Position numbers and translations under genes: made by a program. A DNA stretch of 64,000 nucleotides, taken from assembly GCA_015680685.1 (NCBI GenBank), contig MNCI01006048.1:48467-112466 (forward strand), written 5' to 3'. The notes under the pieces were generated by a model, which was given only the letters and a program-made list of their open reading frames with translations, had not been told where the DNA came from and ran no database searches. The DNA is from Gnetum montanum (lineage: Eukaryota; Streptophyta; Gnetopsida; Gnetales; Gnetaceae). Position 1 is the stretch's first letter, and each line of letters opens with the position of its first letter. Of this stretch, positions 1 through 11,608 are shown one piece after another.

Positions 1-354
1 GCAATTACAATTCTGCAAGTTTTGCCAATATAAAGGGTTAAGAACCCTAAGCCTACACTAGAACATCAATTTTAAGAGATTATTTTTTGGGATACAAACC
101 CTACACCACTACAAATGGCATCATCTACCCTATCAATACAACTCCATAAACTTATTCTAATTACCAATTATAGCTAGTCAAGTGACTAAGGTGGCCCAGA
201 AATGATGCAATTTTAATGCCAAGCATAACAAGTAGTTACAGTTGAGTTGTTAGGACGCTCTAAAAAATTGACATGAAGGAACATATTCATTCACTCACAA
301 ACAAAAATTCTTAGCTATAATGTGAGAATAGACCAATAGATTATGGTAGTCTTA

Positions 355-875
355 TGAAAAACTAAATTTTATATGCTTACAAGAAACTAAAATTGGTGAT
401 GTAAGTAGCATTTCTACTATTCATGGTCATTTCCCTTAGTGTGGTTTTAATTTTTATGGTTCAAATAGAATTTCAAGTGGACTATGGAAAATTTGGAAAT
501 TTCATCTTATGGTCTCCTTACTTTGGTCTCATTAGCATTCTCTCACCATCAAAATTACAAGAACATCATACTAGATTTTAATTAATGTGTATGAGTTTGC
601 CTAAGTCAAATATTAAGCCTTATATTGGGAATAAATTTCATTAAAAATTCAAAACATTATTGATACAATCCTACTTACTGGTAACTTTAATTCTATTCTA
701 ATTTACTATGAGAAATCAGAGGAACAATGGAATTTCATAACCCATATTCTCTTTATGAATGTCATAGTGTTCTTAGCTTATATTGATATCCATCTTATAA
801 CATGAAAATATACTTGGTCAAATCAACATCAAGGTGTATCTAGAGTATTATGTAAGTTGGATTGTTTTCTTAGTT
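355..875 (+). pseudogene. LINE apurinic-type endonuclease domain (degenerate)
   Basis: The plus-strand translation contains FICLQETK at about 368-391, the hallmark of the LINE endonuclease, where the E is catalytic. GNFNSI at about 679-696 corresponds to the conserved GDFN block with its catalytic D changed to N. TWSNQHQG at 811-834, followed by VLCKLDCFL, matches the family TWSNxxxG...LDRFL block. The reading frame is broken by several stops. In an intact element this enzyme nicks target DNA to prime reverse transcription. With the D lost and the frame broken, this copy is dead. Confidence 0.7.
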
Positions 876-1489
876 TTATCCCTTTTCTTCTGCTCATCAT
901 ATACCTTGTACATTCTTAGGTCATTAATCCATTTTTCTTAATATAGAAGTTAGGTATCATAAACAAATGTTTAAGTGAAATAATTGTTGGATTGAATATT
1001 TTTAAGCTGAGGAAATTATCAAGCAACAATTGTAGTAAAATATTTTTGGCATTATATAGTTTAAGGTACTTTAAAAATTGAAATATGTTGGATAGGCTAT
1101 GATCCAATGGAGAAAGCAACATCCACTTCATTATCACAACTAGAAGTAAGATATACTTGCCTAATTAAATCAAATTCAACAAAAACTAATGCAGTAGGTT
1201 GGTTTCATGCTCTTTAAGAACATGAGTAGCCTCTTCCTCATGCTTTTGAGAATTTCTAGTAATAAGAATTAGAGTATTAAAAACAAAAGGCCATAATGAA
1301 ATGACTACTTTATGGCAATACATGTACAACAATTTTTCCATCAATATCCATTAGTATGTCATTCAAAATCATGAATTATTCAATCAAAATAGGATGATGG
1401 TATTATCACTTTAGGTTAAGATTGAATTTCCATCAATACAGTAAATTTTTTTAATGATTTATTAGGTAAATGAATAAATCCTAGAAAAA

Positions 1490-2110
1490 AGAGGCATTAA
1501 AAGAGATCATTGAAGTAATTGATTCTAAACTCACACCATACAATATCCAATTACTTGATATGACATCAATAATGGTGGAGGTATGGGATACTGTAAAAGG
1601 TATGACCAATAATAAGGCACTAGGCTCATATAGATTTCCAATTAAATTTTTCAAAAAATTATGGCATATTTTTGGTAAAGATATATTTAACATTATCTTT
1701 GAGTTTTAGAGGCTAGATTGTATCTTAGGTAAATTCAATATCACATGGATTTCTTTATAGTCAAAGAAGGTTAAACCAAGTAATATCAAAAATGTTTAAT
1801 CCCATTAGCTTATGCAATATAATAAATCCAAATTTATGGCAAATCAAGGAAGCAAGATTCTTCAATCTATTATCATACCTAATCAAGCTAGTTTTTCATC
1901 TAGAAGATACTTTTAAATCAATATTTTCTCATCCAAGAAATTCTCTATTCAGTCCATCTCTAAAAGACACCCAATGTAGCTATCAAATTATATATAAGCA
2001 TAGCCTATGATACAAAATTAGATACATCTAAGCTTACATAGAGATAAAATATTACCATTGGATGCCTCATCAACTTTCTTAGTTATTATGTGTACTATTA
2101 GGCTTCACTT
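1490..2110 (+). pseudogene. LINE reverse transcriptase N-terminal half (degenerate)
   Basis: Blocks typical of plant L1 RT follow one another across frames. KALGSYRFPIKFFKKLW (about 1614-1664) stands for the KAPGPDGFP..FF..W block. NPISLCNI (about 1795-1818) stands for RPISLCNV. NQASFSSRR (about 1888-1914) stands for NQ.AFV.GR. A KLDISKAYD-like block precedes about 2020. The YADD catalytic box is not reached before similarity ends near 2110. The open stretch at 1792-2010 is only one shifted piece of this pseudogene. Confidence 0.65.
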
Positions 2111-2399
2111 TTTATGTTTTTCTTAATATTTTTCTTATTGTTATCTAAATTACAATTTCTAATTATTTTTTTTGGTTTGCTTCATGTACAAATTTTTGTT
2201 ACTTGATGTACCCTAATTACTATAGAACTGAGTTTACCTTTTCATAAAAAATTATTCATACAAATAATAAATTTTAAGGAAATTTTTGTATGTGTTATTT
2301 AATTTAATAGTTTTGGTTCTAGGTCATTATACAAAAAAATTTGTTGTATTCATATTTTATTGTAAATAGTAATAATATTTTATTATTTCTATGTAGATA
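2111..2399. other. AT-rich spacer, no gene seen
   Basis: AT-rich sequence between the LINE remnant and the first recognisable base of the left LTR of the giant gypsy element. Part of it may be the badly diverged first ~90 bases of that LTR. Confidence 0.5.
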
Positions 2400-3845
2400 C
2401 AAAGTGAAACACCACCAAAATTTGCATGTCAGAACTATTTTTTCATCACGTAACCTTCACTCCATGAAACCTAAAGAACTTCATTGTAAATGTGAATATT
2501 GTATCCAAGAAAGGGAAATTTCACATACTTTATACTTTTGGGTCTAAAAAATGCCTCATAAGTCATCAAAGCCTCATCCCCCAAGTGCAAAAGGCTACGT
2601 AATGTCTATACTTAGGCTTGGGGGTGGGGTGTGGGGGTGTGTGGGGGGCATGGGGAGTGGTGTCAAAAATGCCTCTTGGGATGCCAAAAATGGCAATTAT
2701 ATGGGTTTTATGTGGGTGCATAATTTTCTACGTTGGAGATACCAGTCAGGAGGTAGATCTCATGTACTCCTAGAATGGAGGGATGTAGGATCAATAATGG
2801 CAAGCATGGAGGGGTATAACCTTCCCCCAACACTAACACTCCATCCTCCCAACATTGATGTACCTCCCCCACCACCTAGCATTGATGTAGCATGGATAAT
2901 ATTTTAGCACTTCATTGACTCCAATCTTGACCATGCACTCCAGTGTGGATGGTGTGGCCCCATTGCTATTTTTAGTAAACAGAATGGCCATGGGATTATG
3001 ACACTTTCCATAGATAGTAACCTTGAATTTGGACACCCATCTAACCTGAATGTGGTAGAAATTTGTAGCCTAATTTGTAGCAATTTAGCATCATTTGTAG
3101 CTAAATTAGTGGTCCAAAACCCTATAAAACCAAGCATCCAACACCATGTATAAGTTCCACAATTTTTTCAACCATACCCCCTTGGCATTTCTAGCATTCT
3201 TGCATCTAAGAGCACTTGCACACTTTGCAATCATGTTGCTTCTTGGATCATCCTAGCATGTAACCCCCTATTTCATTGTAAGTATTGTTATCCCCCTTGA
3301 GATTTGTGATATTATAGGTATTTACATTGAGCATTCAGAAACCAAAAATCCCAATGTTGCTCACATTTGTAGCCCAAAAAATTTCACATCTCTCATACCC
3401 CTAGTAAAGCTAGCATTGCCGATCTATGGAAGTAGTAGATGTTCAATAGCACTAGGAGTGGTAGAACATCTAGATCATGGAGCTGATTACATTGGCTTTA
3501 ACAAACTCTAAGCCCTTTCCCAAGTGAACCCCCTGCTCTTCTCTTAGGAAAATGTTTGTATATAATCTCTAAATTCTCTTTATTTATTTTGTGAAATAAA
3601 GTTTACAATATTGGTTTATGTATGAATTAGATCTATTATTTATTTTTAGTACATTCACATTTTAGATCTACAATCATATTTTTATTTTATTACCTTTTTG
3701 TGCCCTCCTCTAAGTCCTTGGGTGTTCTGATAGGCTAGTCAAGGTACCTTGAATTCAATTTTTCAAAAACCCTAGAAATTTAGGGTTTAAGATATTGCAT
3801 TGGGATTTTTGGTTTTTCAGCAATTGAATTTTCTAGTCACTATAG
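2400..3845 (+). repeat. Left LTR of the giant gypsy element
   Basis: It aligns by eye with 25711-27147 over its whole length. Shared stretches include the ATCATGTAACCTTCAC-type block near 2445, the AATGCCTCATAAG block near 2550, the CCTATAAAACCAAGCATCC block at 3121 and the end ...TCACTATA. Relative to the right copy it lacks, or has diverged in, about the first 90 bases. The open frame at 2551-2907 lies wholly inside the LTR and is not a gene. Confidence 0.8.
3123..3129 (+). promoter_or_regulatory. TATA box of left LTR (giant element)
   Basis: TATAAAA inside CCTATAAAACCAAG, at the same place in both LTR copies (the partner is at 26423-26429). The position suits an LTR promoter, with transcription starting some 30 bases downstream. 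Confidence 0.5.
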
Positions 3846-3850
3846 TTTTT

Positions 3851-3867
3851 TGGTGCTAGAAAGAGGG
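3851..3867 (+). other. Primer binding site of giant element
   Basis: TGGTGCTAGAAAGAGGG begins five bases after the left LTR end. The initial TGG pairs with a tRNA CCA end, as in plant gypsy elements. It is not the tRNA-Asp type used by the smaller elements here; I did not identify the tRNA. Confidence 0.6.
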
Positions 3868-4555
3868 CCTCCACCTAATTGCTACAACTGTATCAACTTA
3901 TCCCATTGCCCACATTTTCTATCAATTTAAAATATTTGATATTTTAGCAAAAACCCTAAATCTACACCAAAATCAATGCTTTAATCCATCCATCTCTACC
4001 CCACAAACGTAGCATGGGTGTTGCAAGTGTTTGGATTTTTAAATTTTTATAATAGTTGCTGTTAAATTCCAATGCCAGCATTCATTTTATGGTCCCATTC
4101 ATACCCCCTTGGCTACCAAAATTCTCTTATTTTTCTAGCATTGGTGGATTTAAAAATCAAATCCCCATCCTTCCCTCTCTGTGAAAATTGACAAGTTTCC
4201 AAAGTCATCTTTGTGTGGAAAATCAAGGTTTCCATTTTGGTTTCCAACCCTTCCCCCCTACTCCAATGTTAAAAGAAAAAGGTATAAGCCCCTCCATTTT
4301 AACATCTTTCTTACCCTCCCTTACTACACCCTAGCATAGGTGTAGCTAGGAAGCTAGGGGTAGGCGAAGTTTGATACCATACCTTTCCATATTTAGTAAA
4401 GGGGCATACCCCCTTTGATAACTCCCTTACTATTTATAGTAACTTGTTTTTAGCTATTTTTTCCTTTTATATTCCTTTTCAAATTCCAATTTCTAGAATT
4501 TACATTTTTATCCAATAATTTGTAATCTTGTTGAGCCATTTTCAGTGTCATAATA
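3868..4555 (+). other. Untranslated leader of giant element
   Basis: Non-coding leader between the primer site and the first gag-like frame. It is C/T-rich with repeated CCCCTT/CCTCC words. No ORF is supported. Confidence 0.45.
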
Positions 4556-6566
4556 ATGGATTTCCAACAATTGGTCACATTGTCCTTTGATTTCACCAAC
4601 AATGGGTCCAACCAAAAAGTTGTGACAATATATGATCCCAAGGACCCTACTGTAGCTGAATGCAAACAACCTTTGAGACATAGGAGGAAACAACCCTAAG
4701 TTCTTAGTGATAAATGAAGAGCACTACAACTTCATTTTTGCCAATATCTATGCTACCATGTTGATTCCATGAAACAAAGCAGAAGCTAAGAGGAAGTGTG
4801 AGCTTATCCATCATATTGAAAAGGGGCATATTCCCTCCCCATATGAACAAATATCTCTCACTAAAATCTATGCTAGCATCCTAGCTCATCTGATTGAGAT
4901 GGAAAAAGAGGACTAAAGGGCTGCCTTGGATGGGAAGGCAGAGGAGGAAGACAAATTTGGGGTGGAATCTAAACCTAAAAACATCTTGGTTGTGCTTTTC
5001 CAACAAGCCACCCTTAAGACAATAAGACCTACCTCCACCCCCTTCACCTCTTCTATAAGGCATGTTCCACCACCTTTGTCCCCACCTTACCCAACCATGT
5101 TCAAGCCTATACCATTCATAGCTATGCACTAAGCACAATCAATGTCCTACTCTACTACCTTCAATTTCTTAATGCCTTTAGCCACTCAGCCTTGGTCAAT
5201 GTGATCATCATCGGTGGTGGCTACAACCATCAATCCTTTAACAATCCAAATGGGGTTCACCATGGAATCTCAAGTAGCCCAAGGAACAAACACCTCCTTC
5301 ATCTCATTTGTGCCTTAAATATTAGCACAAACATCATTCTCTTTGTTTAGCCCACCTACCACTATTATAACATAATCCCTCCTCTCTATCCCAAAACTCA
5401 TACTAAGGCCACATGTCTCCTAACAAACCACACATCCTTTTGTATAGATCCCATAGCCTACCGGAGCATAAAAAGGCTTGGATCAAGCCTTCCAAATGAT
5501 CTAGAACCTAATGGAGGAGTTGAAGAGGTTCAAAGCCTATACATCATAAAGCATCAAGATCTTGAAATTTTACCCTGATGATCCCATTAGTCCTATGATT
5601 TGACTCTTTATGCTTCCTCTTAGTGTCCCTATTCTCTAGTTTACGAAGTATAATAGTGAGGGTAATCCCAATACTCACCTTATAAACTTCTATTTAGGGT
5701 ACCTATTATTATAGGCCTAGCCACATACAATTATGAGAATTTTTCCTATGTCCTTGACTGAGAAAGCACTTGACTGGTATTGTGCTCTACCTAGAGGATC
5801 TATATCCTCTCTTGAGGACCTAATAGTTCAATTCATTAACTATTTGAAGTACAACTTGAATCCCAACACTACGCTTGACCAACTAATGAAGGTCATGCAA
5901 GGACCCCTCAAACTAGTGTAGAAGTTCATCCAATGATGGAACAATATACTAAATTACATACCATACCCTATAGCTGAAACCCGCCTTTTGGCTATATTCA
6001 AGGAGGTGGTCAATGATTTTATTAAATCTAAGCTATACTACCTTGACTAGTAGTCACTTAGTCAAGCCTTCTCTTAGACAAAAAACATAGAGGATGCTAC
6101 AGAGGCTAGTCATGACCTTGCCTGCATGGCATACAAAAATTAACATACATGAAGGGACAACGAGAGGGGCAAGTAGAATAATGTGATGGTGGTAATCATA
6201 ACCAAATAAGCCAAAATAATAAACAAAGGGCCAAGTGCCATTCCATCCAAAAGCCCATGCTAATAATCAAGATAATCAATCATTGATCTCTAGGACCACT
6301 ACATCGACCACAACTAAACCAAACTTTAAGCGAAAGAACAAGTCTAAATACACTAGGTTGTCATTGAAGCTATCCGAACTATTAGACCAATTGTTAAAGA
6401 GTGGGCATATCTAATATAAGTAGATGATTGAGGCTTCCTAAAAGAAGCATGAGCAACTATGCAAAATAGCCAAGAATCCCACTTGAGTGATAAAGGACGA
6501 TTCACAACTACCTAAATATTTTAAGCTAGACCACTTTTTCCATTATCATCAATTACCTGGTCATGA
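4556..6566 (+). pseudogene. gag: Gag of giant gypsy element, 5' part (degenerate)
   Basis: A Gag polyprotein would form the capsid that packages element RNA. A frame opens with MDFQQLVTLSF near 4550 and continues, with frameshifts, through a K/E-rich segment and a proline-rich segment (5020-5120). The capsid core is clear from about 5510: a PDDP stretch, then MRIFPMSLTEKALDWY at 5733-5780 and a following QFINYL segment, the pattern of retrotransposon Gag (LxxxAxxWY...F...F). From 6520 comes FHYHQLPGHDT, the Tat-lineage CxxH...GHDTE-like spacer. The frame is interrupted at 6571 by the nested element and resumes at 12302. There are many TAG stops. An alternative view is that the first ~150 codons are a separate Ogre-type ORF1. 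Confidence 0.65.
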
Positions 6567-6571
6567 CACTG
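6567..6571 (+). repeat. Target site duplication CACTG (left)
   Basis: CACTG immediately precedes the TGATGA start of nested element 1. The same five bases follow its TCATCA end at 12302-12306. Five bases is the normal gypsy duplication length. Confidence 0.85.
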
Positions 6572-7436
6572 TGATGAATTGTGATTCATTCAAATCTGGT
6601 ATCAGACCCTCGATATTGGATCTACAATATCGGGTACGTGATATCGCGACCTAAGTAATGATATCAGGTACACGATATCGTGACTCTTGTGTAGGCCTAT
6701 AAATACACATGTAGGTGCCTGGAGGAAAGGAGTTAGTGAGTTAAGATAGGAAAGTTAGAGTAGTCTTTTAGTTTTCATTTTTAGTTCTTCTCAATCCTTT
6801 CTCGTAGTGCATGGCCGTAGTGTGATGATTGTAATTGTATGGCATCATTTATTCGAGTGTGACATACTTGGACACACACATGAATGGAAATAAAGATCAA
6901 GATTACTTCATCATTGCAACATTCAATTACTTTAATTACTTAATTTTTATTGTTATTTATCATTATTAAACATGGAATGAGTACGACTTAATCACAAGCA
7001 TCTACATGTGACTACTTGGTATCCTAGTAGCATACTGGGGCCATGTTCTTGGTAATTCCAATGGTAGTCATGCACGAGGTCCAAGATGTGTACGAATGAT
7101 TAAGGAATAGATGCTCATCGCACTTATCCTAGCTTATATTTTCTCTCCCTATCTCCTATTAGTTTAACTCTCTCTCCCCTTTCCTCCTAGCTTAATTAAA
7201 GATTACTTTCCATTGCCTCTAGGAGCAGCATTAGTTTAGGAACACATCATACACCTCACTCAAGACTAAATCATAAATGACAAAGAAAATGCTAGTCTAG
7301 GTGGGAAGACAATGAACTACGATCAACGAGTAACTATCTAGATACCACAACTAGCCTGTCTATGGAGTTTGATTGGATCATGTGTGAAATGCTCGCATTC
7401 ATATGGTTGAGTGTAGGGGTACCTCACCACTCATCA
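6572..7436 (+). repeat. Left LTR of nested element 1
   Basis: Begins TGATGAATTGTGATTC and ends CACTCATCA, so the ends form the inverted repeat TGATGA/TCATCA. From 6744 to the end it matches 11610-12301. Its U3 holds several GATATC/CGATAT palindromes (6610-6685), followed by a TATA box. Confidence 0.85.
6608..6705 (+). promoter_or_regulatory. GATATC palindrome cluster plus TATA box (element 1 LTR)
   Basis: Four or more copies of CGATAT/GATATCG-type words (for example GTGATATCGCG, ACACGATATCGTG) lie within 80 bases. TATAAATA follows at 6698-6705. The same arrangement occurs in every LTR of this family in the window and once inside element 2, suggesting a promoter with upstream factor sites. 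Confidence 0.6.
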
Positions 7437-7437
7437 T

Positions 7438-7454
7438 TGGTGCCATTGCCGAGG
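7438..7454 (+). other. Primer binding site, tRNA-Asp type (element 1)
   Basis: TGGTGCCATTGCCGAGG starts two bases after the LTR end. The complement of the plant tRNA-Asp 3' end is TGGCGCCGTTGCCGGGG, so there are three differences, all transitions. Confidence 0.75.
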
Positions 7455-7587
7455 ATGGTGCTAGTTATTTAGATTAGTTACATCATATAAGATTTTTGTA
7501 ACAAAGTATTAACAATATATCTTTCAGGAGCAAAATATAATAAATAATAATAATAATTGCAATTAAATCACACACAAGTTCACAACC

Positions 7588-8800
7588 ATGTCTCTCTCAC
7601 AAGACTATGACAACACAACAACTAGTGAGATAATTCATTGGAGAACCAACAAATTATATGATGATGAAGATCAATTTTGGGCTACCAAATTTGATGTAGG
7701 GGTCTCCTATGAGCATAAATGCAAACAACATCATCCCAACACAAAACTTCATAACATACCTAGTGACAATGAACCCCTACTGGCCACTACAAGCCTAATA
7801 GAAATACAAGAGGCTATTTGAATATCCCGTAGGCATCATAAGGAAAGTCCTCTACCCATGCTTGACTTAAACAACTTTCCTAAGTTTTCAAGAGGCTATG
7901 ATTTAGATCCACAACATCATCTACAAGCCTTCCATGATGCCTGTGTATGGAATCACATTGCTAATGGATGGAAAACACTTAAGCTCCTTCCTATGACACT
8001 TGTTGCCCATGAAAAAGTATGGTATAGATCCTTAAAACCAAAATCAATCCAACATTGGCCAACAATGGTAGAACTCTTCAATGAAAGATATCAAATCTGC
8101 GCAATAGTATCAGCCTTGAGGAGACAAATCCAAGAGTGTAAACAAGCACAACATGAACCCTTGGACATGGCCTTAGAAAGATATTATGCATTGTTAAATA
8201 ATTGCCTAGGCCATGGGTTCTCCAAGGAAAGGCTAATGTACCATATCATAGATGGGCTCTGTAATGAAACAAGGGAGATCCTAGGGATGTATGCCCAAGG
8301 TCAACTATATGAGCTACAAACCCACCAAGTCTAAGAGCTTATCAAGTAGGTAGAAAAACAAGAAGAAGAAATGGCTAAATGGGAGAATGCTAAAAAATCT
8401 CAATAGGCCCAAAAATCAACAAGGGCCCATGATAATGAAGAGGAGAAATAAAATCACCTCAAGAAGGTGGAACCATCTTTGCCAACACTACAATCATTGG
8501 ATAAAATTGAGGCAAGGATCAATAAGATGATTGAATGAATGCATGAGAAGTGCGAAGAATATGCCAACATTATTGGAGGTAGAGTTATGACAATCCAAGG
8601 AATAGGACAAAACACCTTTAGATGACCAGAAAGAAGGGTTGAAGAGAATAAGAACTCAATTGCTAATCATATGTATCAGTGTAACATTTTCCTATATGAT
8701 CACCCCAAAGGTCAATGTCCAATCTTATCACATTTACATGAGCATTAGGAAAGAATGTTACATCCAGAGTTCATACAAAAATACTATTTTTAATCATAGT
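7588..8800 (+). pseudogene. gag: Gag of nested element 1
   Basis: Starts MSLSQDYDN at 7588, runs to a TGA at 7819 and continues after it. The capsid core is 7858-8334, with FPKFSRGYDLDPQHHLQAF, then WYRSL and the helix pair ending in LYELQTHQV; this is the retrotransposon Gag fold pattern. It continues past TAA/TAG stops through a lysine/glutamate-rich coiled segment. At about 8680-8718 it reaches a knuckle-like CNIFLYDHPKGQC (C-x2-F-x3-H-x4-C), where the second Cys is replaced by Phe. Element 2 keeps all four ligands. The product would form virus-like particles in the cytoplasm. Its stops make this copy non-functional. Confidence 0.7.
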
Positions 8801-9579
8801 GGCAAAGATCCTAGTTGTGGGGAAGGCCACCCTTGAACTGGTCACACCCTTAATACCATCTGAACCTAAGTGCTTATCAAGTTCAACATCCTATTTTCCC
8901 AACTGGTTCAACATCTTCTATCTCACCACATTATTATTATTCTCCTCAATACTATCAACCCATATCCTCTCCAACAAGACCACCACCTTGTGTACATTAC
9001 ACTTCTCTTCAATTTCAACATTCTCATCCTTCACCTTCTTCTACATCACCACCAATTGTACCCAAGGGATTTGCATCACAACATCAACCCATGAACATTA
9101 CTTGTATTTCTACTATCAACAGTAGTGGGAATCCTCCACAACATCATAGGCATCCCTTCATTAGATGTGACCATAGAAAGGGACACCACAATTCAGAAAC
9201 CACTACATATGCCAACTCAGCACAAGTCCAACATTGTGATGCATCTTCCTCTTCGAACCCAATGCCTCATGTTACCTTATTAGGACCACCACTCAATACT
9301 CCAGCAACCATGTGGCCCAATGAATATAGCCACATGGGGAGACATGTTGATCCTTGCATACCATCTCAAGGTCATAAGTACCATAGTGGGTCAACCCTTT
9401 ATAAATTAACCACCTCTTATAACCTACCCTACTATGTCAAATCTAATCAAGTGTGTGAACCCCAATGGGGTAAGTATGATCAGGACTCAATATTTCCAAC
9501 ATGCAAGGATTCCAACCTTTCATTTATTAATCCTAGCTATGCTCAATCATTTAGTTATGAGGGGTATCCTCCATTCTAA
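8801..9579 (+). pseudogene. Pro/Ser/His-rich Gag tail of element 1
   Basis: Low-complexity sequence in shifted frames, the longest being 9091-9579, rich in N, H, P, S and T. It matches, in position and wording (for example the MWPNE..H segment and CIPS.GH..HSGST), the stretch after the knuckle in element 2 (51180-51775). It therefore looks like a genuine Gag C-terminal linker and not chance. No catalytic motif is present. Confidence 0.5.
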
Positions 9580-9879
9580 CAAGCAATATTAATAAATATT
9601 TTTCCTTTTCTTTAATTTTACAATTTGTTGTTTTCCAACTTTTCACCTTTTAATTTACTGCTTTATCTTTTTGCCTTTTTATCTTTTTATAAGTAATCTC
9701 ATCTATAAATAAATCACTCATGTGACTCATTGGTTGAGGTGTTGTTCTATTCTATCAAGTCTCGAGTAGCTAATTATTTGGATAGAGAACCCACAAAATC
9801 CACCTACCCATTCCATTAATAAGAGGTTCTACCCTAGGTACAATGATATTCCTAATCATTAAAACTTAAAGTAAATTTA

Positions 9880-10610
9880 TGTTTATTATACCTAGAGTGA
9901 AGAAGGATGGACTAAGTGGGAATGGCCAAGGTGTCACATCAAGGGGACTTGTGGATTCTCTTTGGTGACATCTGTAGGAGTTATCATGCAGCTTGGTTGT
10001 ACTAAGATCCTTGTAGATCTAATGAAAAATCGGAGTAAGAGTAATTAACAGACACTCAACTAGAAAAAATAATGATATTCTAGGGGGGTCCCATAGGAAA
10101 GACATGCACCCATGCTTGAAGGTAGGTAGCTTCTTTGGATTAAGCAATACATCAAAAAAAATGAGTGCCACAATGAAAAATCACTCCTCCCTTGAATAGA
10201 ATGCCAAGTGATCGTATACCTTGTTTTCATGGTGTTCTTATGATTGTCCATCATTGGATGAAGCAATGAAATGTCACTGATCAGAGGAATAGACTTGGTC
10301 CTAATTTTGGAGTGATGGGTTAATGACACATTAATCATGTCTTACACTAAGGATTCATTCTACCCTAGGCCAGTTACCTCATGTCCTACTTTCTGTAATC
10401 CCTTCAGTTCATCCCATCTCACTGTTCATGTAATTGGGACTCGTGATTTGTGTAGCATTGAATTTATACCTCATCACAGTGGTATTTAACATGTGTGTGT
10501 TTTGTTGCATCGGTATAGATTACATTTAACCCTTCTAGTGCCTACGAACATTTTTAGCTGTGGTTACACAAGGGCATTATATGTTGGAACCTACTTTGGG
10601 GATGACCCAC
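9880..10610 (+). other. Conserved non-coding segment of element 1
   Basis: No sense ORF is present. The stretch containing GGGGACTTGTGGATTCTC and CTAAGATCCTTGTAGATC is almost identical in element 2 (52285-52375). The block GGGCAT..., followed by TTGGGGATGACCCACTT near 10600, recurs in elements 2 and 3. An antisense open frame at 10060-10338 has a counterpart in element 2 at 52487-52738 but none in element 3, so I do not call it a gene. Confidence 0.5.
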
Positions 10611-10900
10611 TTGTGTGACATTTGTAATGTGTACTTGTTGCACACCACCACATCATTTTATACCCTCCGAGAACTTCATTGTCAAATCTATTCTTTCCTT
10701 TATCATAATTTTATTAAACATTCCTCAAAACCATTACATGTCCTTTGATGTGTCACCTAAACAAACTAGGTTCAACATTAAACATTTAGAGCAACTTTCT
10801 TGAAAAAATTTCTAACTCTAAAATAACACTAAGCAAAGAATTCAACATTTATTAAAGGTAATGAATAAGGTATGAAATAATTGAACTTCTCTCAATAACC

Positions 10901-10931
10901 TTACTAATAATTAATCTTTGTGTGATTATAG
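10901..10931 (+). promoter_or_regulatory. Branch point and 3' splice site before accessory ORF (element 1)
   Basis: TACTAAT at 10902-10908 is followed by a T-rich stretch and TTATAG ending at 10931, directly abutting the ATG at 10932. Element 2 has the perfect plant/yeast-type TACTAAC and TTGCAG at the matching place. Confidence 0.5.
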
Positions 10932-11607
10932 ATGGCTCCTAAAAGAGAACAGCAAGGAGGATCCTCTCAAGGTGCATCCAAATGACCAAGGAGAGTTAGA
11001 GGCCAGGCGTCTCTCGAGGAACACATAGAATAGGAGGCACAATCATTCAGCATCCATCATGAACCTCCTATTACTGTGTAGTCAGGACATGCTAAAGGAG
11101 GAGACGGTGGAGCACCTGAATAGGAACAACATCTCACATTATCCCCGGAATGTGTTCGGACAATTCATGAAAGGTCCACGTCAGCAGTTGTGATAGTGGA
11201 GCTTAACTTTGGACCTTTCATGGAGTTTGCTCCTAAAGTAGTCAAGGACCAACTTAAAGGGTTCCCATTGTGGCCTATTCTCTCTAAAAGTGGTGATTGG
11301 TACCTAGGAGAGATGTACCAATTTTGGCACAATAAAGAAGAAGGCACCACTATTAACATTGGTGGTATCTCTACTGATTTCTCTACAAAGGCCATCTTGG
11401 AAGTGTTGAATCTTCCGAATACAAGGCCAAAACTTTCTTACTTGTCCACTTGCTCCGATGCTGATGCACAGAAGATATGGTTGAAAAGGATGTACGACAA
11501 GGAGGACAAAGCATATGGAGAGCTAACACTTGAAGAGAGAATCTACTTCAAAATCAGCACATATCACATCTTCTCCATTAAAGGGTTAAACTAAATCCCC
11601 ACATATG
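10932..11607 (+). pseudogene. Accessory (env-position) ORF of element 1, truncated by an assembly N
   Basis: One frame runs from MAPKREQQGG at 10932 to a stop just before the N at 11608, with four in-frame stops in its first 86 codons (mostly TAG) and an open 134-codon stretch at 11190-11594. It aligns with 53854-54620 of element 2: IVELNF..F.EFAPK, WYLGEMYQFWHNKEEGTT and INIGGISTDFSTKAILEVLN. The wording resembles the 'putative plant transposon protein' domain found in extra ORFs of plant gypsy elements (roughly, a RxxDFSxxAI..L.LP core). That assignment is from memory of the family and uncertain. Its place downstream of gag, behind a splice acceptor, recalls the env-like ORF of Athila. Confidence 0.55.
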
Positions 11608-11608
11608 N
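11608..11608. other. Single-N assembly join
   Basis: One N where element 1 jumps from mid accessory ORF to base ~175 of its right LTR. Comparison with element 2 suggests about 1.9 kb is missing. Confidence 0.7.

Larger units (their letters stand above)
240..2110 (+). mobile_element. Decayed L1-type LINE, 3'-truncated
   Basis: A non-LTR retrotransposon remnant on the plus strand. Endonuclease motifs lie at about 355-875 and reverse transcriptase motifs at about 1490-2110, in the order usual for plant L1 elements. Similarity fades near 2110, inside the RT palm, so the rest of RT and the 3' tail are missing. Many stops and frameshifts show that it is old. The 5' end is not defined; 1-239 is AT-rich DNA in which I see nothing. 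Confidence 0.7.

Noticed and set aside
2551-2907. 118-codon open frame on the plus strand
   Set aside because: It lies wholly inside the left LTR of the giant element and is Gly/Trp-rich low complexity. The same place in the right LTR does not keep the frame.
10060-10338. Antisense ORF shared by elements 1 and 2 (also 52487-52738)
   Set aside because: The similarity is explained by DNA-level conservation of the non-coding block. Element 3 has no counterpart, and no domain is visible.
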